64,000 nucleotides of DNA, taken from the NCBI RefSeq assembly GCF_030272615.1, contig NC_081414.1, positions 769,120,153-769,184,152 of the forward strand, written 5' to 3'. This DNA is from Cryptomeria japonica. Taxonomy: Eukaryota > Streptophyta > Pinopsida > Cupressales > Cupressaceae. Below the pieces are notes generated by a model. That model did not search any database. It worked only from the letters and a program-made list of their open reading frames with translations, and was not told the DNA's origin. This document shows positions 21,211 to 34,660 of this stretch, piece after piece. The position numbers and the translations under genes were made by a program. Numbering within the stretch: position 1 is the first letter of the stretch; every line of letters starts with the position of its first letter.

Positions 21211-24200
21211 TCATGTCATCTGTAACAACCTTTCATCTAGAATCTTATTCCCTTTCCAATTCTCTTTCTTAGCATATGCAATGAATCTTGAAATGATTCC
21301 TTCGATTTCTGCAATTGGAATCTCGGGAAGATTCTTCACACTCTCTTCTAAGTGGATGACCTGATCGAATGCATCTAGAAGAGCTGCGTCCCAAGTAGAT
21401 TCAAGTTCCTTTGTTCTTTCAATCAAGAGCATGGTGGCAAACATCTGATCATATTGCTCATCTGTAACATTTGCGTCCTTGCAAAAGATGATCTTGATTC
21501 TATCCTCTAGTTCCTGCATATCCACATCTGTCTCGACCTCGATCCTTCTGTCAAGAATGGTACGAAGTACCTCAAATACTTTGTCCTGGATCGGATTGAT
21601 CACCTCCTCAACATGGCCACATCTAGTACTGATGTCTTCGAAGAAAACATTCTTCATATGGAGTAAGGTTGACCAATGAAACAAACTGTGAGGTTCTCCA
21701 TCCAAGATCTTCTCTTGCGCTAAAATCTTCCTTGATGTGTGTCTAATAACTTTCAAGACAGGAATGATAACATCCTTGGTATGGGCGAATGTAGCTACTG
21801 TTATCATCAAATTGTGGATCATCTCAAGAACCTGGATAGCTTGATGAATAATCTTCATCATCCTTGTTACAAACTCTACAGCCACTGTATGAGATCTATC
21901 CATCCAATTACTTGTACGTTGGACCATGTTCCTGAATCTTTCTGCTTCATTGATTGATTGAAGCGGCAATGCTTGCACTGGTGATCTAACTGGATCCTGA
22001 CGTCCCAAAGGTTCATTGATGTGACTGAAATATGTCCTCCATGCACCGACCTCTCTCTCAAGCTTTCTATTCTTCTCCATTTCTTCTCTAAGCTTGTCTT
22101 TCAATGCTTCAAATGAATCGGTGGCATCATCTAAAGTCTGCTCTGCTGTGGATGGTCCTAACTCAAAAGTCTGTATATCATATTCCTCTGCTAGGATCTC
22201 ACCTTCATATTTGTCTGCTGCCGGTGTAGCTATCTGCAGTTTTCTGGATCCAGTCTCATCTCGAATCATCTTGGACATCTTGGTAGCCTTCTTCTTTTCT
22301 GTTACTTCATGTGAGCGTCCAACAAGGCTCTCTAAATCAATTGCATTGTCCTCGTCCTCTACTACGATCACCTTGGTTAATCTTTCCTTCAACCAATCTG
22401 GGATAATCGATCTAGTTTCTTGAACTTGAATCTCTTTATGCACTATTTCTTCTTGTCTGGGAGGAGATGTTATTTCATTGTCTTCTTTGTCTTCATCTAA
22501 CTCATAGTCTTGGAGAGATCCATCTGGTGAACCATGCTGTGCCTGTCTTTCCTCCTGCCTATCGTTCTGTACCATCGACTCCATGGATTCTTCAACTTGA
22601 ATTGTTCTCTTCTCAGGTCTAGAAGAAGTACCGGATGATCGATCTCTGTTAGCCTCTTGTTTCTTCTTGGAAGACTCTCTCTTTCCTCTTCGAACCTCTT
22701 GAATGGAGATTGCCCTCACTGGCACATCGAAGGTTACCTTCACCTGAATTCCTAGGATTAGGATTGCCTTCACTCACACTAGCTCCACCTTCGACAGGTT
22801 TCTCTTCCAAAGTGAAAGACATAGATATACCTTGTTCTCTCAACTTCTGATGCTGAATGTCAACCCATCTGCGAGTACAAGACAAGACTGGTGCCATCAA
22901 AGTATCTAAATCCATGACCTCGGGCTCATTCCAATCCAACCTTATTGATTTGCTTTCTCGATCATAGGAAGACTGGATATGTCTGCCACTGTCCTGAGCT
23001 TGGTCGGCCACTCTGTAAATCCTGCATTTCCTGATGAAATCCAAAGGCAATCTAGAATGCATTTTCCGTTTCACTTCAAGATCATCTAAGAGATTCATCA
23101 TAAAATCTTCAATCTGGTACTCATGTCTAAACTTCCTGCCGACTGTCTCCTCTAAATGTCCATGTGGATCAAAGCTTTCTCTCAAAGCAAAAGATGAAAA
23201 AGAATACAAGGTTAACTCCTTCTCTGCGTCATCCATAGCTAAAGCATTATGACATACCTCAACTGAATTACCCAAAATGATAGGTACTGGAACTCCATTC
23301 TGATGTCTGTGTCTGAATGCCTTCACATATGCTGCCAACTGTCTTGTTACTTCAAGTAACACAATTTTGTCTGTCGGATATCTCGGCAACATGTATGGAG
23401 GTAAAGGACATCCATGCACTCTAATATAAGTGAACTTGGGAAACTGAATCAACCAAGCACCGTACCTCTTTATGAATTCCTGGGCATCCTGAGATAATCT
23501 GTTGTGAATTCCACCTTGCAACGTCCTGGTGATGTTCATCGTGAAAGTATCGTTAACCAACTTATAGTTGCTCCCTGGCGGATGATGCAAGTAGGCATAG
23601 GAATCACAAGCTCTGACCTTGCCGGGTCCTCTTCCAATCACTCCTCTGTGAGGTAGTCCTGCGTATTCAACACTCCTGATCAAGGCATAGATGACATATG
23701 AACTCATGTGGAAGGACTTAGTAGCCTTGAGTCTCCTCAACTGTACGTCCAAGCAATGGCTAATCATCCTAGCCCAATGTATCGTACCTTTCCCTTGAAC
23801 AATCACCTGGATGAAGTAAAACATCCACTTCTCAAAATAGAAGGCATGAGGGGCTTCTGTAACTCGGTTGAGCATGGTAATTAAATCTCTGTACTCCTCC
23901 TGGAAATCAATCCTGTGTGGTGTGTTCGGGACCTTGCTCAGACGGGGACGGCTTTTGAGTAGCCAGTTCTTATTGATAATGCTTAGACAAGCATCTGGAT
24001 CATCTTCGTACATTGATCTGGCTCCTTCTATGCTCTTGTATATCATGTCCCTGTGCTCTGGAAGATGGAAAGCTTCACTTATAGCTTCCTCTGAAAGGTA
24101 CGCCAAAGTGTTTCCCTCTTTGGACACGATCGTCCTGGACTGTGGATCGTAGTGACGAGCACACTCGATCATGAACTAGTGGCACTGAACAGCTGGAGGA

Positions 24201-24427
24201 AAACCGGCCGCCTTAATGATACCACTCTCGATTATTCTCCGGGCGACAGGTGATGGCTTGCCAATGTAAGGGACCTCTCGAAACTTCTTCGTGCTGAAGT
24301 TCCCCAAGTTGGTATCTCCAATGTTGTTCCACTTCGACACGATCTTGGTCTCCACTTCTTCGGTCTTCTGATCTTCTTTCATGAGAGCTGAGCGACTGGT
24401 GGATGCTCCCGCCTTCGGGGTCGCCAT
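21211..24427 (-). pseudogene. U3-encoded protein, copy B (unknown family, broken)
   Basis: ATG at 24427. It carries the same TAG at about 24177 and the same frameshift near 22675 as copy A, giving frames of 89, 507 and 520 residues. The long frames differ from copy A at only a few residues (for example RVTE for RVTG, PTDK for PTDR, EVCH for EVCP, RCGH for RCGQ). Both lesions are shared, so they existed before the two LTRs were made from one template in the last transposition. Hence the protein was not needed in cis for that jump. Its TATA box (about 24943-24951) and possible intron also match copy A. Confidence 0.75.
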
Positions 24428-25284
24428 ACCTACACAACATTTCATAATGAGAAGCTAGATTTTGCAATAAATAACATAGATTAGAGGATAAATTTTAGGA
24501 AACTTCATGATAAGTCTTTGAGTTATCATTTCCTAAAATAAAACGATTGAGCTAGGAATTCAAAATTCAAAATAACTCAAAATTTAAAATATGACGATGA
24601 ATAAATAAAACAATAAAATCAAATCGCCATACCTCAATAGAGAGCTAACTCTAGAATGCAAAAAGAACAAAATTCGCCTAGGCAAAATTGAGGTGTAGAT
24701 GATCTTCAACGTGATCTCCTCAAGAAATCAATTTCGCCACCTTTGTCCTTGACGTGATCTTCAAATCTTGGCAAATTTGCTCAATATAGATCTTCAAATA
24801 TCGCACCACCTTGGAAGTATTAGCGCCACCTTTGGATGATATTCGCACTTCTTCAAACACAATTTCGCACCACCTTTGATTGGGATGAAGGCTCGCACTT
24901 GAATGATAAAATAATGATGTAAAAATGATAGTTTTCACTCTCCTTTTATAGCGCTCACCTCACCATTCACCCCCAAGGCCGACTTGGTAAAAAATAAGGC
25001 AATTTTAAACGATTTTTTAATAAAATAACAAGGCCGACCTTTAAAATACCAAGCGCTCCAATCGATTTTTTTTTATTAATTAATTAATTAATTATTAAAT
25101 GCCTTTGATTTTTAATTAATAAATTTCGATTTTTAAACAAGGGAAAATAATTAATAAATGCCAAACGCAATTTTTTAAATGCTAATTTAATAGGATTTTC
25201 AAAACTCATCGATCTTAGCATTTAAGGTAAATTTAAAATGTTCATTTGAGCGCCAAATTTTGAAAATGGAGTAGACGTACCTCA

Positions 25285-27060
25285 TCGCCCTGGTCCCTTG
25301 GAGAGGGACAGGAGCGATTCACCATTTTTGTCATGATTTCTTGTAACTTCCACGTTCAACTTCTTCATTTCCACGTTCAAATCACCCATTTTGTCGGGTC
25401 CTTCAAGTTAGATCGCCTTGCACGTGCGCATAAGTGGCTTTGGATGTATCATCGCCCTTGTCCCTTGGAGAGGGACAGGAGCGATCCTAAGGTTTTTGCT
25501 TGAAATTCTCCATCTTGATATGAACTTTTCCTTGTATCATCTTCCAAATGCCATTTAAAACCTTGTGCGTCTTTATCTTAACGTGATTTTCAAAGGATAT
25601 CATGTGTTTTGGCTAACATCGCCCTAGTCCCTTGGAGAGGGACAGGAGCGATCTCCATGTCCTGGCTTAAATTCGTAAACATCTAACCTTTGTTCATCGT
25701 TTATTGCCTTCCAAATAGCGTCTTTTACCTTGTCCATCCTCGCCTTGCCTTGACTTTGAAGGAGTATGAGTGTTTTTGATGAAATCGCTTTGGTCCTTGT
25801 CCAAAGGACAGGAGCGATATGAGCTTTTTAGCTTGTTTGACAACATTTGGACGTTCCAAACTTTGATATATCACCTTCAAAAGATGCCTTGAACCTTGTA
25901 TGACCTTGTGAAGCCTTGTCTTAACGTCATTTTTGCATAAATTGATCAATATACCCAATATCGCTCTGGTCCCTTCCTGAGGGACAGGAGCGAAGTTCAA
26001 CATTGTGAGCTTGTTCTTGTTTTCTTCAACTTGCAATTATCTTCAATGCGTGAAATGACGTCCCTTCGATTCTCTGGGTAGCTTAACACTTGCTTGTTTT
26101 TTGAAATTCATGCCTTTATGGAAATATCGCTCTGGTCCCTTCCTGAGGGACAGGAGCGAACTGGGTCTTAGAGTGCAAATTCCTTCAATGTGATGACCTT
26201 GGTAACTTGTGCTTGATTGAAATGCCTTGAAACGTCCTTGCCTCCTTGTTCCCCATCTTGGAAGGTCTTGATCTTGGAGGAACGGTTTTAAACTTGAATA
26301 AGAAGTAATATCACCATCATATCGCCCTGGTCCCTTGGAGAGGGACAGGAGCGATTCTAGCTCTTGTGGTCTTCATTTCACTTTATCACCTTCAAAGTTA
26401 TATTCAACGGGTTCGTAATGCGCCCTTCCATTCATCCATGCCTTGGGATCGATTGAAACTGGACAAGAAAATCATGCATAACAAAAATCGCTCTGGTCCC
26501 TTCCTGAGGGACAGGAGCGAACTAGGCATTTTGGGTCCTTGCTGACGTTTCAAAATCTTCAATTTGTCTTCAATGAGTTCATTTCATCGTCTTCCTTGCC
26601 ATCAAACACAAACTTGCCTTGATCTTTGCCTGAATTTTGTCCTATGAAGAATATCGTTCTGGTCCCTTGGAGAGGGACGGGAGGTATAATGTACTTCGCC
26701 CTGGTCCCTTCCTGAGGGACAGGAGTGATTTTAGCATTCTGGGTCATTTTCCTTCATATTTGCACTTCAAATTATATTCATCTGATAAAACATCTTCCCT
26801 TGGACCTCTTCGAATTGTCAAGTCGTCAAAATCTTGCAAGGACAAAGCAAAATTTGATTTGTAGCTCCGGTCCTTCACTGAGGGACAGGAGCGATTCTGC
26901 TCCTGGAGGCATTTCTGTGTTCATGAAAATCTTCAATTTATATTCAATGGAAAGATCTCGCCTTTCGCCATCACTTACAATTCGAAATTCATCTTGACTC
27001 TGCAGGAATAGTAAGATATTTGAAAATGAGCTCCCGTCCTTCACTGAGGGACAGGAGCGA
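25285..27060 (-). repeat. Periodic hairpin array, copy B (12 units)
   Basis: It repeats the copy A array unit for unit at a 15,524-bp offset. A few arm substitutions are present, such as CGTTCTGG at about 26654 and AGGAGTGA at about 26722. Confidence 0.85.
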
Positions 27061-27228
27061 TTTTGCTCCTACAGGCCAAAATAACATGATATTACAAGTT
27101 TAATCAATTCACGAGGCGAAAACAAATCATTCTCAATGCCCGGGATCAAAAATCAAAAAAGTCAAAATTTGGTCAAAATTAGTCAATTGGACAAAAATTC
27201 ACATTTCATCATCAACACTTAGACAAAT

Positions 27229-30096
27229 CAAGGGCCAAGATCATGCCATCATTGCCCTAATTAGGGTTTAGATCAAAAAAGTGAATCACAAATATCGAGA
27301 AATGAGGTCCAATGGTATGTCGCCTAGTCATCAAGCAGGCTATCTTCTAGAAGATTACTTCCTCCATTCCTCTCTCTAGCTGCATATTCAACAAATCTGG
27401 ACACAACTGAATTGAGCTCCTCCATTGTGACACTTGGCAATCCATCAAGCTACAATATGATCGCATCCAAAGCATCTGAGCAAGAATTGAAAAATGTTTT
27501 CCCAATCGGGTCTAAGCTTTTGCAAGTTGTTGATATGGATCATGAGGGAAACCAAACCGTTCAGCTGATTCTTCCTAATAGATTCTAACTCTTTGAAGTA
27601 AAAAAACTTCATCTTTACCTTCAACTTTCCAAATTCAAATGGCTAGAAGTGTGGACATCTTGTCCCAATAACTCTTCAATTGATCTAAGGATCTTTGATT
27701 GTATCTCTTGAATCGATCCTTCCATATCCACACATTCATCCTTTGCATGATCAAAAACTGACTTCCTCATGGCCAAGGAACAATACCATCCATGGAAATC
27801 TTACACATTACCTTCTTGAATAACTCCCCCTTGGCTCAATGTACCTATAGGAATCCACTTAAACACTTTGAGGCGAGGAATAGTCTTTTCTTGCACTGGT
27901 TGGAACTCTTCCCATACTCATTCCAAGTATTGTATCTTTCTTATAAGCATCATTGTCCTATCATATGCTTGGACAAACTGGAATAGGAAATCATCTGCTT
28001 GCTTTGAAATATCTTCTATCCATCTTCCAACCTCTTCATATGTGTTCCTCATTGCATCATGATCAACAAGTGATCCATGAGCAATAGCAATAGGCAAAAC
28101 AAAGGTAGGATCCTTGTACCTTAAGGGATTCAACCCTTCAATATACTCCTTGAGTGTCCTGTTCTCCATCTCTAGCATCTCTTTCTTCTCTTCGAATTTG
28201 TTCAATCGTGCCTCAATTGCCTTGGCAGTATCATTTAACTCTTGAAACACTTACTACTTTGTAGTAGGTCCAAAGTCAATTGTAGTAACCTGATAATCCA
28301 TAGGAGTGATCACATCTCTAGTCTTATCCACAATAGGGACAGCCACTTGCAGAATGCATGATCTTGAATCATCTCTACTAATTCTAGAGAACTTCTTCGC
28401 CTTCTTCTTCTCTTTACCCTTACCAATCCAGGGTAGGAAGTCATCAATATCTTCAACGGGTTGCACCTCTATAACTTTCTTTTCTCCATACTGCTCATCA
28501 ACCAATCGAGAATTGTATAGAATTCCATCCCATCTTCGAGTTGTTGATCATCATCAAGTCCTCTCAAGACTGAAATAACCTCATCATCTGCCTTCTCCTT
28601 ATTCAAATCCACCACATCATCACCCAAATGGAATTCAAGCTGAATTGTAGGAGATCTTGGTTGGTGTTCTTCATCTTCCTGTGGTGGTGATTGTGCTGAT
28701 GCATGTTCATCTTGATCATTCTCCGGCAAGATCTCAATATCGGAAGCTCGCTCAGATTCATTGTTATCTTCTGTCATATCATTCTCCTTAATGGATGAAG
28801 AGTTCATGGTAGATTGAGGAGTGTTAGACTTATGCTTCTTGTATTTGAATTCTTGACTAACAATCTCCTTACCCTTCGCTTCTATTCCTCCAGGAAAACG
28901 TTTTCTTCTTTTAGAAGCCTAATGAGGACTCCTCACTCTTCATTTTCTCACAGCTCAAGGTGGTATGCTGCCTCCTTAGCTCATTTATTTGTTTGTCTAC
29001 CCATTCCCTAGAGCAATCATTTTACTTCTCTCATCAAAATATTCAAATCTACCATCTTAGGTTGTGACCAATCAGGTAATGTAATGGGCTTGTCCTTCTC
29101 CTTCACATATTGAGGATGAATATGATTCCTATCATCGTTCACTTGATCAGGAATCGAGAAAAAGTTACTTCGTCATGAAGTCCACTGACATTGAAGACCA
29201 CATCTTTCTTCTAACTCCAAGCTCATCTATAACATTAGCTCCTCGATGTTTGTCTTATGTGTAAACTTTTCTCCTTTGGTTGTTGAGATTCTTTGAAATG
29301 GATCAAATCAATTCTTGGATTTATAAATTCCAAGATGGAAGAACTCTAGCTCTTCATTAACTATCTTTGTTGCTGCTGCTGCGGTGGGTCATATCTCCGT
29401 CATCTTCCCAAGCGTGATAGGAAAAGTAATACCTTGTCTATGCTTCCCCTTTTGGATGCAATCAAACTCTAACAACTGCCTCACTACTTCAAATAACACC
29501 ATCTTGTGAGTCGGATACCAAGGAAGCCTGTATGGTTCAGAAGTAAATCCTTGAATCCTTAGGTATGTGAAGGTAGGAACTGCATGTACCATGATCCATA
29601 CTTCTTTACTAATGACATCGCCTCCTTGGACAATCGCCTATGCAATCTAACCTACAACAACCGTGTGATGTACATGGTAAATGCATTTTTCACCCTTCTA
29701 TATTGTTCCTTCTAATGCAGGTGTTGTGGATAACATTCATACACCTTGTATTGTCCAGGCCTGTTTCCAACTTCGCCCTTGCATATCAATCTTTTGTAAA
29801 CAATTTTCTTTGCTAGTATGTAGACTAAGTAGGAAGTCATGCAAAAAGTCTTTGTTGTTCCCAAACTCCTCAACTAGATGTCTAGGTTTCCGCTTGTAAT
29901 CTTTGCTCAGTTGATCATCATTGTTCCATCTGATATTTCTTCTATGAAGTAGAACATCCATGTTTCAAATAGAGCTCCTTGAGGTGCTCCCATGATCCTA
30001 TTGAGTAAAAATATTGAGTTGCTTTACTCCTCTTTGAAGTCTGAACATAGAAGTATCTAGGGTAGCTTGGAGTGGTGAAGCCTTGCCTCGAGGACC
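27229..30096 (-). pseudogene. Diverged giant LTR fragment F with decayed U3 protein
   Basis: Translating in changing frames gives an older relative of the U3 protein. From N to C on the minus strand: FKEE-stop-SNSIFLLNRIMGAP (about 30030-29990), FETWMFYFIEEI (about 29965), MTSYLVYILAKK (about 29840), FTYLRIQGFTSEPYRLPWYPTHKMVLFEVVRQL (29575-29480), an acidic region (28807-28469), FSRISRDDSRSCILQVAVPIVDK (about 28400) and a coiled-coil-like piece (28250-27918). Many stops and frameshifts occur. A partial telo-box palindrome (CCCTAATTAGGGTTT) lies near 27260. The copy is cut by LTR E at 30097 and joined abruptly to LTR B at 27228. Confidence 0.7.
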
Positions 30097-30945
30097 TGTT
30101 GATGAGTATTTTATGACTTCATGCAACACAAAATAAAATACCAAGGTATCTTACCTCTCTTGAACAAAGTCTCTCAAATTCTATGCTTCACAATCAAATG
30201 AGACAACTCCAAGGTTCTGAAATGTCAAGTCTTGACATGTAGATAAGCTCAATTTGATTGATGTGATATTGCTAGAATCACAAGGGGACTTACGCTGAAT
30301 ACTTTGATGTTTGAATAATGCTAGAACTTGATCATCTGATATTGCAATCTTGTGATGCTTTCTCTCCTAAACTAAGTTGAGTTGGAAAAAAAAGACAAAA
30401 GGAGAAGGGTTTAGGAAGACTAATCTACTCCTAGGAATGTAAGGGACAATGAATGATTTGGTAAAACTCAACTAAGCTCTTCTTCGCCATCAATAAACAA
30501 CTCCACAAAGCTAGTGCGATCTTCTAAGGTAAATTTATAGATGTTCAAATTACTACCATCAACATCAATACCATCAAGGAAACACATACCAATGGATGAG
30601 CAATAATTGAAGTTAAGTTCAATTCAAATTCCAGATGACCACACAAGGCAAACTTAAAATCAGCAAGAAGCTAGTGGTATGGATAAACGAATCTCACCAT
30701 TAATCATTCATAATTCCTTCCATTCATCTATTCAACATGAAAGAAAATGATAATTGGAAACCATACAACTTGTTGAAACAACACATTTCACCATATCTTC
30801 AATGAAAACAGTATGTTCAATTACAAGTCTTAGCAACAATTTCTTCTTCTCCTACTCTAATCCTACTCTAACTTCTAATTCCTAATTGCCTTAGCAACTA
30901 CTCTTCTACTACTAACTATTATCCTTCTCAAATGAGAGCATTGAG

Positions 30946-31035
30946 CCTTATATAGACTTCTCATTACAATGAATGGCTCGGATTGATTCAAGATCAATGG
31001 CCAAGATCAAAAGATAGAAACCCTAATTAGGGTTT
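30946..31035 (-). promoter_or_regulatory. TATA box and telo-box palindrome of LTR E
   Basis: In sense, AAACCCTAATTAGGGTTT (31035-31018) lies about 60 bp upstream of TATATAAGG (30955-30946). The spacing matches the other LTR copies. Confidence 0.7.
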
Positions 31036-31569
31036 TTTACAACCATCATTACATTGGCCAATGAGAGAAAAGGGTAGGTAAGATAAATAATATTTGATGT
31101 AGTGCCACGTGTCACCTATTCCCTCCTTGAATGAATGTTGACTTGGTACCCTTTGATTGAACGAATGATGACTAGGATGCCACCTCAGCTTGCCTTGTAG
31201 ATTTGATTAACTTGTCCTTTTACCTCGAACAATTTTGGAAGATTTTCCCAATCTTGAAATATATCCTTCCTTGGCGTTCTTTGATATTGAAATTCCTTGA
31301 TGTAGTTCCTAATTTCTTGATGTGAAATCCTTTATGCTGATGTCTTAAACTTGTTTTCCTTCATTTGTTCACCATCAAGGTGAAGTCTTCGTCATGTTTG
31401 ATCTAGTCCACATCTTTGCCTTTGGAAATCCTTGTCCTAAAATCTTCCAATCTTTGAAGTGTTGATCTTCCTCATCCGCATTTGTTAGCAGAACTACAAA
31501 CCAAACAAACATTGAATCAAACACCAATAGGATAAACTTTATTTCAACCTTAGTGGAAAATTGATCATT

Positions 31570-31830
31570 GCAAGGACAGATCAATTCCTAAAACATCTGC
31601 ATGTTATCTTTGTCCATTCCTTCACTCAATGGAAATTTGATGCCTATAGGGACCTCTTTGTCATCGATCTTCATTTGAGTTTATTTGTCCCTTCCTTTGT
31701 AATTTGGCCCTCAAGTGGAAATCCGACCCCCATCGAGACTCATTGTCCTTGAAATTTTTTTGTTGATTTGATCACCATTTGAAGGAGTGGAAATTTGAAG
31801 TTGAGCCCCATTAGGACACCTCAATGTTCC
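31570..31830. repeat. Periodic GGAAAAT...GGGAC motif, left part in LTR E
   Basis: Degenerate motif copies near 31570, 31633, 31713 and 31787, with the form GTGGAAATCCGACCCCCATC then GAGAC or GGGAC, 60-80 bp apart. They are the same type as at 45705-46640. Confidence 0.6.
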
Positions 31831-32516
31831 TCACTTTGTCCTCAAATAATTTTCCAAAATTAATTAAAGCTTTGATTTCAAATAGTGTTCAGACCTGTTA
31901 GCTCATGTAAATAAAAAATTCAACATTAGGTAACACAAATTCTAGAAAAAAAAACAAGAGATTTGACCAAAATTTCAAAAAATTGTCCTCAGAAATCCTA
32001 ACTTTCAGACTTAGGATATGTCTGATTTCAATAAATAAGCCTGAAGACACCCTTGTAAACTCAAAAATGGTGTGTTTGATGCAATGTCAGGTCTGGTTTC
32101 AGAGTATAAAGTATGAGGACACCCCTGAAAATGGTTGATTTAGGTGCTGGAAGGTTGTCTCAAATTTGCTTTTCTAAGCACCAAGACTGAATACGCCCTC
32201 TAAGGTCTGAAAATGGATAATTTTTGTGTCTTTATGATGTTCCAGTTCTGATGGAAGACTGAAGATACCCCTGCAACTTAACTTCAATGGCTGGGAGCAA
32301 TGTCAATCATGGCGCCACACCAACTTGCACTGCAATTTGTCCTCAATTGACTGAAAATGAACACGTTTTAGCTTAGATAGTGGCTGGGCACAATGTCTTT
32401 AGTCTGAGAATGATAGCTGGAGATGATGTTTCAGACCTGGACCAACAATGTCACTCCCTTATAATGCTCACAATCTCCTCCAATGTGCTGGCATTTTGGC
32501 ACTAAGTTGTCATTGA
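31831..32516. other. Non-coding part of LTR E
   Basis: No gene was seen. It is rich in loose GTCTGA/TCTGATTT and GACACCCCTG words that may be a further degenerate repeat. Confidence 0.4.
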
Positions 32517-33865
32517 TGTCAACCGGTGGAGATTGAGCATGAAGGATGGTTGCTTGTTTATGATGAAGAGGCAGAATGTTAAATGTTGTCTCACACCCCC
32601 GGAAGTGAAGATGTGCAACCGATACCAGATGCTCTACCGGTTAACAGAAGGAGAGCCAAGGGTCTTACCGATATGTCTTTGCCAAACCGACTACGTGTTG
32701 ATAGGCCATGTCTTGATCGGTGTGATGTCATGTGAAGCTGAGGTGGCAAGTGTGTTGTGGTTGGTGAAGCTTCATTGACAGGGTTGATGAAATAGATATT
32801 CGCCATTAATGAAGGAACCACAAATCAACGGATTGCATCTAACTGATTGCGGCTCGAGGAAGAAGAAATGACAGAGGAAGATCAGGGAGCAATTAGCGCC
32901 TGAATCAAGGCAAAGGAAATCTGATTCAGGACGTGCTCATAAAGGAAACTTCTGGAACACTTTACATATCGTCTGACTTCATGATAGAAGATCTGATACG
33001 TGATTGCCACTCCGAGAAAAATGTGCATTGGATAATGAAAACAGTGTGCAGATGCAGTCTTCGAGGACAGGTGATCGATCCAAGAAAGGTGGGATTGGAT
33101 CTCATGAAGATTATGTCGAAAAGAGAAAACCCTAATCGCTCAGTTTTTTGAATTGCATTCTGGCGGGAAAACAAACTATAAGGAATGAGAGCTCGAGACA
33201 GGGAAAAAGTTGATGTTGTGAAGATTGCGGGGTGAAGAGAAGAGAGTGAGAGCAAGGAGAAAACTTTAGAAGGTGATCTGAGTAAGTTGCAGAGTGAGAG
33301 AGCAAGTAAACCGGTGAGAGGATTCTACCGGCAGTATCGTAGTTAGGCAGTTGAACTTGACCGGCAAGGTCTGGAAGAGCAGGTAGCATCCTAGTGTGAT
33401 ACAGTGTGTAAAAGGGAGAGAAAGACAACAGAGAGTTATTTGATTCAAGAGTTGCAGAATTCATTTGCAACAAGAAGCCTTAATTGTATTCAAATAGTAT
33501 TTCAATATACATCACCCAGTTGAAGCTTGGTGCAGGGGTTGGTGCTCCTTGGGTTGGTGCCCTAAAAGGTGCAGGGGTTGGTGCCTAAAATCTTTGTAAG
33601 TTGGTGTTTTACCTATGAGGCTGGATTGGAGAAGTAGTCTCCAGCAGCTCTTCTCACCGAGGTTTTTCCCAAATTGGGTTTTCCTCGTAAATCTGGTGTT
33701 GTGAATCTCTTGTGTGTGAATGATCTTTTGTTCTTCTCTCTTGCTTTACCGATATGACTGTTTAGTGGTTAAGGAAATAGTCGATTGTCTGAAATCAGAT
33801 CGGTAAAGACAATAAGTTAGTAACCATTGATTCACCCCCTTCTCATGGGTATTCTGTGTTCAACA
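32517..33865 (+). mobile_element. Copia-type solo LTR G (probable)
   Basis: It starts TGTCAACCGG and ends GTTCAACA. Near the right end is the layout usual for plant copia R/U5 (CCGAGGTTTTTCCC then GGGTTTTCCTCG). No primer site follows, so it is a solo LTR. The flanks ATTGA and CAATG do not match, so the exact ends are uncertain. A short GGTGCAGGGGTTGGTGC repeat lies near 33529-33588. Confidence 0.55.
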
Positions 33866-34660
33866 CAATGATGGCACTCTTGGTGTTTTGATGCAACTTT
33901 GGTCTTGGATGGTTGGGAATGACCACGTCTTGGCACAAGAATGAGAGTTGGAAACAAAGTTTGCAAATAAATGATGGCTGGAAATGTTGCTTCAGTCTTC
34001 AATCAGCCATGGTGTTAGGAACCGGGAAGCACAACTGAGAGGGGGGGGTTGAATTAGTTGTGAACCAGTTGTCAATAAATTATAACCCAAAACAAATTAT
34101 TCCAACTTAAAACTCAGTGCCGGTAAAACAAACTTTAATGCCGGTAAAATAGATTAACTGTTATAGTCGTACCGATATAACTTCATGCATGAAATAGAAA
34201 GGAAAACAACATCCACAACACATGACATAGAGATTTTGACGTAGAAACCTATTGTGACCATTTCACACATCGCCCCATTGGAATGGGGACCCCCTCTTTT
34301 TGATTTGCTTTTTTTGCTTTCTCTTTGTTTGTCCTTCTCTCTGTTTTAGGGTTGTGAGTGAGTGAGTGATGATCCTGGGCTAGGGCTAAACCTTAAGGGG
34401 TTCTTTTTTATATCATTCAGGCTGAGTCCAGCTAAAATTTTGGAGAATTGTTAAGTGTCTTCCTGAAGAATTGAGATGATTGAAATGAGGTAAGCCTTTC
34501 AGAGGAGTCAAATAGGCCTCAGGTTAGGTCTAATAAGGGTTTTCAGGGTAAAGTCCAATTTTGACTAAGTGTTAGCATTTTGAAAGAGAAATTGTGTGTT
34601 CTTGCCTGGGTGAGTTTTGATCAATTTTTGGAAAGTGAGATGATGCCTGAAATAGAGAAT

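Larger units (their letters stand above)
4637..27228 (-). mobile_element. Giant Ty3/gypsy retrotransposon with U3-encoded extra protein
   Basis: Two near-identical direct repeats of over 7 kb (4637-11970 and 20166-27228) flank a minus-strand gag-protease-RNase H-RT-RNase H-integrase unit (20071 to 12926). A primer-binding-like site sits just inside the higher-coordinate LTR. Orientation is supported by gag-pol order and by the LTR TATA box, which points the same way. Comparing the LTR copies by eye shows only scattered substitutions and a 5-bp indel (near 5480), so insertion was recent. It landed inside a hAT element at 4637. The outer end of the 5' LTR (about 265 bp) and its target duplication are missing at 27228. 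Confidence 0.9.
20166..27228 (-). repeat. 5' LTR (copy B), truncated at its outer end
   Basis: Near-identical to copy A, which it matches base for base over long stretches at a 15,524-bp offset (15,529 before the 5-bp indel near 5480). It begins TATTGACGTG, one base off the expected TGTTG. It stops at 27228 (AGACAAAT), matching 11704 of copy A, so about 265 bp of the U3 start are lost. Confidence 0.9.

Noticed and set aside
4637-27228. Plus-strand orientation for the giant gypsy element, based on the TGGCGAC-type sequence at 11973
   Set aside because: gag, protease, RT and integrase order, the gag start next to 20166, and the LTR TATA direction all support the minus strand.
32517-33865. A firm target duplication for LTR G
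   Set aside because: Flanks ATTGA and CAATG do not match, so only the LTR-like content is claimed.
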